Source of the DNA: Gemmatimonadota bacterium
GTDB lineage: Bacteria > GCA-2686955
NCBI GenBank assembly: GCA_002686955.1
Contig: NYZA01000095.1
Span: 1-13,753 of the forward strand
Direction of reading: 5' to 3'
DNA: 13,753 nt
A model generated the notes under the pieces. It had not been told where the DNA came from. It made no database searches and saw nothing but the letters and a program-made list of their open reading frames with translations. The position numbers were made by a program, and so were the translations under genes. This document shows positions 1 through 5,664 of the stretch, in pieces; within the stretch, counting starts at the first letter, position 1; every line of letters starts with the position of its first letter.

Positions 1-1
1 G

Positions 2-70
2 AAGGACCCGAAGGCCACTTTCAACAGGAGGACGCTGAAGGGCCGAGGTCGCGGAGACTGGCCCGGTTGA
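2..70 (+). CDS. C-terminal tail of a gene that begins outside the window (tentative)
   Basis: One frame is open from the first bases and ends at TGA 68-70. It gives a short basic tail ending in RRTLKGRGRGDWPG. The stop shares its last base with the ATG of the next small frame (TGATG), the usual sign of translational coupling. The tail is too short to assign a family. The competing reading is that the next frame is itself open to base 1 and this one is a shadow. Confidence 0.22.
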   Translation, partial: KDPKATFNRRTLKGRGRGDWPG

Positions 71-228
71 TGATGACCCTCGTCGCCTATGGATTCTTCG
101 CGGCAGAAGACCATTCGGAAGCGATCGCGGTCGTCTACGGCATACCACCTGAAGACTTGGAGACCGAAGGGATGCGCCGAGCGGGACGGGTGGTGGCGTT
201 CCTCGCTCCCGCGCTGGCATCGCCGTGA
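70..228 (+). CDS. Small hypothetical protein, 52 aa (or the end of a longer gene open at base 1)
   Basis: From ATG 70 the frame encodes 52 residues, beginning MMTLVAYGFFAAEDHSEA and ending AGRVVAFLAPALASP. I do not recognise the family. The same frame has no stop back to base 1, so it could equally be the C-terminus of a larger protein. A GGAGA stretch at 53-57 lies 12 bases before ATG 70, slightly far for a ribosome binding site. The stop TGA 226-228 is embedded in GTGA, where the next gene starts, so the two frames overlap by four bases. That overlap is the main reason to believe either gene. The composition is mildly hydrophobic but shows no convincing membrane helix. Confidence 0.35.
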   Translation: MMTLVAYGFFAAEDHSEAIAVVYGIPPEDLETEGMRRAGRVVAFLAPALASP

Positions 229-458
229 GCGACCACACCGTCGTCCTCGAGCATCCCGAACTCGGCGGGTACCAGGCGACCGTCGAGGCGCACTACTACG
301 GCCCGGTCTGCGGTGCCCACCGCCTCATGGTCGTCGACGAAGAGGGCGACGTTGTTCTGGACTACCTGAACCGCATGGACCCGCCCGAGCTGCGTCTGGC
401 CAAGATCCAGAACCTTCTCTGCGAGTACGGATTCACCGTGCCGAACGAGTCCGAGTAA
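225..458 (+). CDS. Small hypothetical protein, 77 aa
   Basis: The GTG at 225 overlaps the preceding stop by four bases (GTGA), and the frame runs 77 codons to TAA. The protein is acidic and soluble. The N-terminal half looks like beta strands (residues about 4-35, TVVLEHPELGGYQATVEAHY). A turn with DEEGDVVLDYLNR follows at about 38-50, then an amphipathic helix at about 53-68. There is no signal peptide, membrane segment or catalytic motif. I do not recognise the family. Its size and tight coupling recall the small partner genes of toxin-antitoxin or phage-type operons, but nothing in the sequence confirms that. A shadow frame overlaps it on the other strand; the GTGA coupling and even codon use favour this one. 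Confidence 0.5.
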   Translation: MSDHTVVLEHPELGGYQATVEAHYYGPVCGAHRLMVVDEEGDVVLDYLNRMDPPELRLAKIQNLLCEYGFTVPNESE

Positions 459-609
459 TGACCCCTGTCCTGACACATCATGTTTCGAGCTGTCCCCGGA
501 TCTGTGCCCACTCTGGGACCGCCAGGGACATTCTCGGACACATCGGCGGAAATGGGCGGATCGCTAAGTGCCTGTAACGACTGCGATCAGAGGGGTGGGG
601 ACACCTTGC

Positions 610-1647
610 TCACACATTGAACCGATAGTTGACCACATCGCCGTCGACCATCACGTAGCTCTTTCCCTCCAGACGCATCTTTCCGGCGGACCGCAACGCT
701 GTCTCGCTTCCGAGCTCTTCCAGGTCCTCGAGCCGATAGATCTCGGCGCGGATGAAGCCCCGCTCGATATCGCTGTGGACCTTTCCGGCGGCCTTGCGCG
801 CGATCGTGCCGCGGCGAATCGGCCAGGCACGGCATTCGTCGGGTCCGGCGGTCAGGAAGCTGATCAGATCGAGCAGACGGTAGGCGGTCTGAATGAAAGC
901 GTTGCGCGCCGGTTCGCCGAGACCCAACCCCTCCAGGAATTCCCCCTGCTCTTCAGCGGGAAGTGTCGCGATCTCGGCCTCGATGGCGCCACAGATGGCC
1001 ATCGTGAGGGATGAATTCCCCTGATCTCGATGATCGCTGTACCGCGAGAACTCTGGATCGGCGTACGCGTCTTCCGAGAGGTTGTAAAGAGTGATCAGCG
1101 GCTTTGACGAGAGAAGCTGCACATCTCTGAGCGTCCCCCATCCTTCCTCCCCGATCTCGAGCGAGCGCAAGGGCCGGCCCGATTCGAGCTGCTCGATGCA
1201 CCGCAAGGTGATGTCCGCATCGAGTCCTTTCCTGTTCTCTTTTCGAAATCGATCACGGCGGGCCTCGAGCAGCATCAGATCGAGAAGCATGATCTCGTCC
1301 AAGAACAGACCTTCGTCTCGATCCGGATCGCTCACTTTGCCCAAGATCGGGTTGTCGAACCCCCTCACAACGTGGGTCAATACGTCGGCGTTCCGCATCG
1401 CCTGAACCGTCTCCGGCGGGAATGCGCCCGAATCGATCCGCCCGGGCTTCCCGCCGACGTCCACGAATACGATCTCCGCATACACCTTCTTTTTCGGCGT
1501 GAAAACCTCGGCCAATCGGTCGACCCGAGGGTCCGGTACCGCGATTCGACCATAGGTGATGCCCCGCTCCGACCAGGTGTTGCCGGCCAGCGCGCCAAAT
1601 ACGGTCGATTTGCCCGATCCGGGATAGCCGCAGATTCCAACTTGCAT
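610..1647 (-). CDS. YchF/Ola1-family P-loop GTPase/ATPase, divergent paralogue
   Basis: This cytoplasmic nucleotide hydrolase belongs to the Obg-related YchF/Ola1 family, whose members bind ribosomes and are linked to translation and stress. With the start at 1647 it has 345 residues; a GGAGA lies seven bases before that ATG, better placed than for the upstream ATG at 1677. The P-loop is GYPGSGKST (residues 7-15), where canonical YchF has GLPNVGKST. The switch II region is DVGGKPGR instead of DIAGLVKGAS, and the KGEGLGN segment is absent. The base-recognition loop reads LYNLSED, comparable to the NVNEDG region of canonical YchF. The C-terminal TGS domain is clear: FLTAGPDECRAWPIRRGT, then GKVHSDIERGFIRAEI, and the ending GDVVNYRFNV. 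It is slightly shorter than the usual ~363 residues. The gene is divergent from the exported propeller gene. I give no symbol because the G domain suggests a paralogue rather than the housekeeping YchF. Confidence 0.9.
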   Translation of the reverse strand: MQVGICGYPGSGKSTVFGALAGNTWSERGITYGRIAVPDPRVDRLAEVFTPKKKVYAEIVFVDVGGKPGRIDSGAFPPETVQAMRNADVLTHVVRGFDNPILGKVSDPDRDEGLFLDEIMLLDLMLLEARRDRFRKENRKGLDADITLRCIEQLESGRPLRSLEIGEEGWGTLRDVQLLSSKPLITLYNLSEDAYADPEFSRYSDHRDQGNSSLTMAICGAIEAEIATLPAEEQGEFLEGLGLGEPARNAFIQTAYRLLDLISFLTAGPDECRAWPIRRGTIARKAAGKVHSDIERGFIRAEIYRLEDLEELGSETALRSAGKMRLEGKSYVMVDGDVVNYRFNV

Positions 1648-1668
1648 AATCGATTCTCCGAAGACATC

Positions 1669-1696
1669 ACGATACATGGCGCCGGGGCGATTGCAA
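1669..1696 (-). promoter_or_regulatory. Possible sigma-70-like promoter for the YchF-family gene
   Basis: On the minus strand TTGCAA (1691-1696) and TATCGT (1669-1674) are separated by 16 bases. Each matches 4 of 6 consensus positions, and together they would give a leader of about 15 bases before ATG 1647. This lies in the 123-base divergent gap that also serves the plus-strand propeller gene. Weak matches in GC-rich DNA are common, so this is tentative. Confidence 0.25.
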
Positions 1697-1770
1697 GTTT
1701 CAGCTTGTGCGCCGCCCGAACCGATGGTACCGATGGAGGATGGGTGGGTCCAACTCGAGGAAGCGCAGGC

Positions 1771-1980
1771 ATGAATCGATCCCTTCCCATCTTCTTGAGC
1801 CTCATCAGCGCGCCCCTGCTCCTGAGCGGGGCGGCCGGCTCGCTCGAGATCTGCTCACTGCCGATCGGGCTGCGCGATCTCGACAGCGGGGCGGTGAGCG
1901 AGCACAGCTTGATCACGAGCACTCGATTCATGCGTCATCTCTGGGTCACCGACGATGGCTGGAGCACCGAATCGAGCGGG
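1771..1980 (+). pseudogene. N-terminal piece (signal peptide) of the exported propeller protein, out of frame with its body
   Basis: ATG 1771 is preceded by GAGGA nine bases upstream, a good ribosome binding site. It opens a classical Sec signal peptide: MNRSLPIFLSLISAPLLLSG followed by AAGS. The mature start then reads LEICSLPIGLRDLDSGAVSE and continues to DDGWSTESSG. After about 1980 this frame turns Arg-rich and meaningless, while the frame one base further on carries the rest of the protein. Removing one G from the GGG at 1978-1980 joins the two as STESSG-LLAIAQHGRHAPIG. So this is the true N-terminus of the gene annotated from 1955, separated by a one-base frameshift, whether real or a sequencing error. 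Confidence 0.7.
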
Positions 1981-3076
1981 ACTGCTCGCGATCGCGCAGC
2001 ACGGCCGACACGCGCCTATCGGGATCTGGCTTCACACAGCGATGTGGAGCAGCATGGATCCTACCTGGGAAGAAACGACCCAGATCGATCCGAACTACCG
2101 CCTGGTTTCGGACGGGTTGCTCGATTCCGAAATGACGCTGCACGTCGTCGTGGGCGGGACCTTCGAAGCCGATTTCGCCGAAAGGGTGAAGTACTACAAG
2201 TTGACCTATGACCGCTTGCTGGGTGAGTGGGAGATCGCCGCGCCGACCACTGTTTACGAATCGGGTGCCGGTCGGGCGACGATCGCACGTGAACTGGGTG
2301 AGATTGATCCCAAGCTCTGGAGCGCGTTCACGACCGACAACGACATCGATGATGTGCGGATCAAGGTGCGGTACAGCAGCGACGGAGGTTCGACCTGGAA
2401 CAGTAGTGGGCAGGCATTTGGATCGAGCAATACGGAGCATCGAAAGAGCGCCAAGATCCTCGCGTTCGCGGACAAGATCGGGCTGGCGTATCAAGACGAC
2501 GATGGCGTGGCGGAGAGGAGCAAGTGGTTCGCTTTCCGCGACAATAGCGACGATCCTCTCGCCCCTTGGGCCGTCGCACCGATCGCGACGATGGAGGCAC
2601 CCTACAGTGTCATCAACTCGATGCACCTGCACTGGTCGATCGCCGCGGCGAGCGACGGTAAGCTACACTTCGTCTATCAGGACGAAGGGGATGGATTCGG
2701 TTCCCGCTACGCGACGGGGGAAATTGTCGGCGACTCACTCGAGTGGACGATTGCCGAGAACGGTGAGGCCCAAGGGGAGTTCCCGGTCAACTCGGCGACC
2801 TACCCGCAGGTTTCGATCGATGCCGACGATCGTCCATATGTTTTTCTGGATCAAGCCTATACCGTGTGGGCGACTCTGCTCGTAGGCGGCTCATGGGTGG
2901 AACCTCGGGCGGTTTCGGCGAAAGAGGATACGATCTGCGGCAACAAGCGCGTCAATACGCCGAGCCGTTTCTGCGATATGTTGCCATTTGCGTATCAGGT
3001 CTATGACTGTGATGCGGGATTGACTAGCCTGGACTACGGCGTTGCCGTCGGGTGTTGCGACGGTTGTTGCCGGTGA
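1955..3076 (+). CDS. Exported beta-propeller (BNR/Asp-box, sialidase-like fold) protein, main reading frame
   Basis: This frame carries the body of a secreted protein of unknown function. An Asp-box motif, SSDGGSTW, lies at residues 141-148, typical of BNR repeats in sialidase-like propellers. Blade-like strand pairs recur around it: IGLAYQDDDG...SKWFAFRD, DGKLHFVYQDEGDG and RPYVFLDQAYTVW. None of the Arg/Tyr/Glu catalytic set of a true sialidase can be placed, so enzymatic activity is not claimed. The C-terminus is cysteine-rich (RFCDML, VYDCDAG, VGCCDGCCR), which would suit disulfides outside the cytoplasm. The ATG at 1955 is probably not the real start: the signal peptide sits at 1771-1980 in the other frame. 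The first ~10 residues here (MAGAPNRAG) are therefore likely an artefact of the frameshift. It converges on the GNAT gene with a 14-base gap. Confidence 0.72.
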   Translation: MAGAPNRAGLLAIAQHGRHAPIGIWLHTAMWSSMDPTWEETTQIDPNYRLVSDGLLDSEMTLHVVVGGTFEADFAERVKYYKLTYDRLLGEWEIAAPTTVYESGAGRATIARELGEIDPKLWSAFTTDNDIDDVRIKVRYSSDGGSTWNSSGQAFGSSNTEHRKSAKILAFADKIGLAYQDDDGVAERSKWFAFRDNSDDPLAPWAVAPIATMEAPYSVINSMHLHWSIAAASDGKLHFVYQDEGDGFGSRYATGEIVGDSLEWTIAENGEAQGEFPVNSATYPQVSIDADDRPYVFLDQAYTVWATLLVGGSWVEPRAVSAKEDTICGNKRVNTPSRFCDMLPFAYQVYDCDAGLTSLDYGVAVGCCDGCCR

Positions 3077-3090
3077 TTCGCAACAGGTCT

Positions 3091-4341
3091 CTAGACCAGC
3101 CTCGCATCGGGATCGGCCCACGAGATCGGCCAGGAGCTGCGCTTTGCGATCACCTCGGGTTCGAGTATCTGCGGGGGGCGCCAGAATATGATCTTCCGAT
3201 CGTCGTCGCCCCGAGAGCGGAAGCCGAGGGCCGTATAAGCTCTCAGATGTTCCTCGTATTCGGGGTTTCGCGCCCGGACCGAGCGCGCACCTGAGGCCCG
3301 TGCGATCCGAAGCGCCATCCGGAGCGCCGCCGAGATATGGTCCGACCGGTCCCTGGCCGTGAGCAGATCGCTGATCTCCCAGGCGTCATGGCCCCGAGGA
3401 TCGGGGATGTTCTCCGCAACGAAGAGCGCGATCGGGTTGTCCGGTCCGTGCTCGACGATGAAGCGACGGTATTGTGTGAATGGGCACTCCGCGAAGCGCC
3501 AGTTCAGATAGCGCGTATTGCGGTCCAAGATGAAGGTGTGCGTCTTCGACGCGGCCGAGATCCACGGGTCGAGCGAGGCGGGGAATCGTTCGACCTCGCG
3601 CACCCTGGTGTCGCCGCGGCGGTGAAGAAACACGCCGTCGACCGCGCGTGCCGCGAGATTGGCCAGCGACGCCAGAGGGCGCACCGGCAAATACGGATCG
3701 GCGCGCAGGGGACGAACCAGGGGGCCCGGCTCGCTCCAGTAGAAATACGCCGGGCGCGTCGCATGGCTCACGGGCATATCGGTCGGGGTCGAGACCCTCG
3801 ATACCTCGGGGAAGCGACGGAACTCCATCTTCCCCAGAGTGCGGTGGTAAAGCGGTACCGCCCATGAGGCCCATCCCCAGAGGGTGATCGGATGGTGATC
3901 ACGCACGTAGGCGTGGAGTCGCGCCGCGCCGCCGGGGGCGTCGGGATCGGCGGTCAACGAACCGACCAGATAGGCCCGCCAGGGTTCGCCGCGCACCAGA
4001 AAGCCCTGAGGCACGTTGATCTGGTAGGCGCGCAGCTTCGTTCCACGGAAGTACGCCGGAATCGTCCGCTCTCCCGGCGCCCTGTGCGGATTGCGCTGCA
4101 TCCACGACCAACGGCGCTCCAGGGAACTGCCGATTCCCTCGCCCCAAACTCTGGAATGGAGCTCGAGGAGTTGGGGGACCTCTTCGTCGCGGAGCATCCT
4201 GTAGCCCCGCGCGGCCCCCGCCGCGGGCATCGGGATGACTCCCGGCATCTCGGAATCGAAGGGACGCTCGTCCGGATCCCAGAGGTCGGTCCAATGCTGG
4301 AGCTTACGCGCGCTCATCGCTTGTTGTCGCGGTTGTGGCAT
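3091..4341 (-). CDS. GNAT-type N-acyltransferase-like protein, possibly tandem domains
   Basis: This 416-residue protein is predicted to be cytoplasmic, with no signal peptide or membrane segment. Residues about 47-180 (YRMLRDEEVPQLLELHSRVWG through LYHRTLGKMEFRRF) have the layout of an acetyltransferase fold. It starts with a helix after a binding strand; a GSLTADPDAPGGAA stretch sits where the acetyl-CoA loop is expected, and a late YHRTLGKMEF resembles the usual C-terminal FY..GF strand. Residues about 265-385 contain THTFILDRNTRYLNWRF, a pattern common in the second half of large GNAT proteins of polysaccharide or cell-surface loci. A further GNAT-like ending, YTALGFRSRG, lies at 369-378. 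The substrate is unknown. The start is uncertain: neither ATG 4341 nor ATG 4317 has a good ribosome binding site. Upstream on the same strand lie the palindromic element and the exported protein gene. Confidence 0.75.
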   Translation of the reverse strand: MPQPRQQAMSARKLQHWTDLWDPDERPFDSEMPGVIPMPAAGAARGYRMLRDEEVPQLLELHSRVWGEGIGSSLERRWSWMQRNPHRAPGERTIPAYFRGTKLRAYQINVPQGFLVRGEPWRAYLVGSLTADPDAPGGAARLHAYVRDHHPITLWGWASWAVPLYHRTLGKMEFRRFPEVSRVSTPTDMPVSHATRPAYFYWSEPGPLVRPLRADPYLPVRPLASLANLAARAVDGVFLHRRGDTRVREVERFPASLDPWISAASKTHTFILDRNTRYLNWRFAECPFTQYRRFIVEHGPDNPIALFVAENIPDPRGHDAWEISDLLTARDRSDHISAALRMALRIARASGARSVRARNPEYEEHLRAYTALGFRSRGDDDRKIIFWRPPQILEPEVIAKRSSWPISWADPDARLV

Positions 4342-4390
4342 GTATCAGCGGTACATCGGCCGGTCGACCCTTCCCCTTCAGCCTAGCAAA

Positions 4391-4418
4391 GCCATGGGCC
4401 GACGGGGCAGCCCATGGC
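4391..4418. repeat. Perfect 9-bp hairpin upstream of the GNAT gene
   Basis: GCCATGGGC (4391-4399) and GCCCATGGC (4410-4418) form a perfect nine-base-pair stem with a ten-base loop. Read on the minus strand it lies about 50 bases before the GNAT start and is followed by TTTGCTAGG rather than a U-run, so it is not a classical terminator. It could be an operator dyad, a transcript-end hairpin for the upstream gene, or chance. Confidence 0.45.
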
Positions 4419-4483
4419 GGCGGTGTTGGAGCCGGGGGGAGGCGCCGGCACGCCGTCCGCCTCGCGGCGCCATGTGCCCTTGA

Positions 4484-4661
4484 GGTTCGCGCAAGAATAA
4501 CCTCCCATTCTTGCATCCCATCTGCACCACGCCTCCGGCCGATCGGCGATCTCCGGAATCCTCGAAATAGGCCTGCTATTCCTCCGGCTTCGAAGATCGC
4601 CGATCGACCAGATCCGCGGCACATCTGGGCGCCAAAACGGGAAGTCATTCTTGCGCGAACC
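4484..4661. repeat. ~178-bp self-complementary element (MITE-like or large REP-type palindrome)
   Basis: The outer arms GGTTCGCGCAAGAAT (4484-4498) and ATTCTTGCGCGAACC (4647-4661) are perfect inverted repeats. The match continues inward with scattered mismatches and one gap to CGATCGGCGATC (from 4540) and GATCGCCGATCG (to 4605). It closes on AATAG/CTATT around the centre at 4573. Nearly the whole element would fold into one long hairpin. The left arm also holds a nested 8-bp hairpin (GCAAGAAT 4491-4498, ATTCTTGC 4507-4514). CCCTT occurs at both edges (4477-4481 and 4660-4664), a possible but imperfect target duplication. It carries no gene. It begins 11 bases beyond the stop of the exported-protein gene, so on that transcript it would act as a strong 3' hairpin. 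The rest of the 4342-4672 gap holds only the small hairpin at 4391-4418. Confidence 0.8.
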
Positions 4662-4672
4662 CTTAGCCCTGC

Positions 4673-5536
4673 CTACTCGATCAACAGGTGGAATTGGTCC
4701 GTGGCGATCGCTACGCCGTCCCGCTCCACGCTGATCTTCACCGTGTACTCCCCCTCCGCGCTCGGAGGAACCGACAACGAAGCGACCGAGCCTACCGTGC
4801 TCGCTGTTCCCAGGATCACATCGGCACCGTGGTAGAGCGCTCTCGACATGCCGATCGATCCCGTGACCTCCAACATGATCGCATCGAAGGTCCCCTCCTC
4901 GTCACAGCCGTTCGACACATCGAAACGAAACGCAAACTGGGAGCCTGGGGGCGCCGAGTCGGCGTGATCGCTGGCCGCGATATCGAGCTCGCATCCACTT
5001 CCCATGAAATGCATCGGCTCGAAGGTCGCCAACTCACCATTGCCCACGAGCGTGCTGAAGAGCAGCTCCTCCGTGTAGTGAGACGAGATGCCGGACCAGG
5101 TGAGTAAGTCCCCCTCTTCCACGGGGGACCACTCGTCGAGCACGTGCCATAGAGTGGGGCCGTTGTGGTAGCCCATCGACACCGTGTACGTGTCCCACGG
5201 ACCGATCGGCAGATCCGCGGGATCGCCTACGAAGTCAGCCAAGGGCGAGTCCGACTCCTGGGCATCGGCGGCGATGACCCACCCCCAGCTCTGCCCGGGC
5301 TCCCAGCTTGAGTCATGGTTGTCGAGCTTGAGGACGAATTCGTAGTCGTAGAGTCCATCCCCCAGCTCCGTCACCGTGAAGTCCATCCTCAGCGGGGTCG
5401 CAGCCATCGCCTGCCTGGCCCGAGAGCGGATCACTTGGTCCTCGGCTCGGGTCACCTGGGCGGCCCACCCCCGCGGGCAAACCATGAGCATCGAAATCAA
5501 CGCGACAGTGGCTCGCGCGATAGAGGGGTGGTACAT
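4673..5536 (-). CDS. Exported hypothetical protein, 287 aa
   Basis: The start is placed at ATG 5536, where GAGGAG lies about five bases upstream; the open frame extends to 5629 but without an equally good site. The N-terminus is a Sec signal peptide: MYHPSIARATVALISMLMVC, then PRGWAA with probable cleavage before QVTRAEDQ. The cysteine context (LMVC) does not fit a lipobox, so it is probably not a lipoprotein. The mature protein is acidic and strand-rich. Residues about 50-90 (MDFTVTELGDGLYDYEFVLK, then SSWEPGQSWGWV) look like an immunoglobulin-like or jelly-roll sandwich. A second strand-rich segment with two cysteines (SGCELD, SNGCDEEG) ends in GEYTVKISVERDGVAIATD, like a PKD- or bacterial Ig-type repeat. 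No family is recognised. It is divergent from lhr and followed by the palindromic element. Confidence 0.8.
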   Translation of the reverse strand: MYHPSIARATVALISMLMVCPRGWAAQVTRAEDQVIRSRARQAMAATPLRMDFTVTELGDGLYDYEFVLKLDNHDSSWEPGQSWGWVIAADAQESDSPLADFVGDPADLPIGPWDTYTVSMGYHNGPTLWHVLDEWSPVEEGDLLTWSGISSHYTEELLFSTLVGNGELATFEPMHFMGSGCELDIAASDHADSAPPGSQFAFRFDVSNGCDEEGTFDAIMLEVTGSIGMSRALYHGADVILGTASTVGSVASLSVPPSAEGEYTVKISVERDGVAIATDQFHLLIE

Positions 5537-5654
5537 GGGATCTCCTCGGTTGGATGTACACTCCTCATTGATCGGGTGCTTGCGACATCGGGAATCAACC
5601 CGAGAAGCTCCACAGCGCAGAAAGAGCACAGACGATCAACGTAAAGCCGACGCA

Positions 5655-5664
5655 GGACCGGTCC
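5655..5664. promoter_or_regulatory. Perfect palindrome covering the lhr ribosome binding site
   Basis: GGACCGGTCC directly abuts the lhr ATG and includes the AGGA that serves as its ribosome binding site. A self-complementary initiation region could lower translation or bind a regulator; ten bases can also arise by chance. Confidence 0.3.

Noticed and set aside
1946-2632. 228-codon minus-strand frame across the propeller gene
   Set aside because: It is a shadow in GC-rich DNA. The plus strand has an Asp-box, blade-like strands and normal codon use.
3086-3097. GGTCTCTAGACC dyad between the convergent propeller and GNAT genes as a bidirectional terminator
   Set aside because: The five-base stem with a two-base loop is too short to fold well, and no U-run follows on either strand.
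4304-4835. Long open frames on both strands through the palindromic element, both containing EVILART
   Set aside because: The shared peptide is just the two arms of the inverted repeat read on each strand. The frames are Arg/Pro-rich, have no ribosome binding site and overlap real genes.
5537-5664. Divergent sigma-70 promoters between the exported-protein gene and lhr
   Set aside because: TTGATT and GATCAAT on the minus strand are 19 bases apart with poor -10 agreement, and no convincing pair was found on the plus strand.
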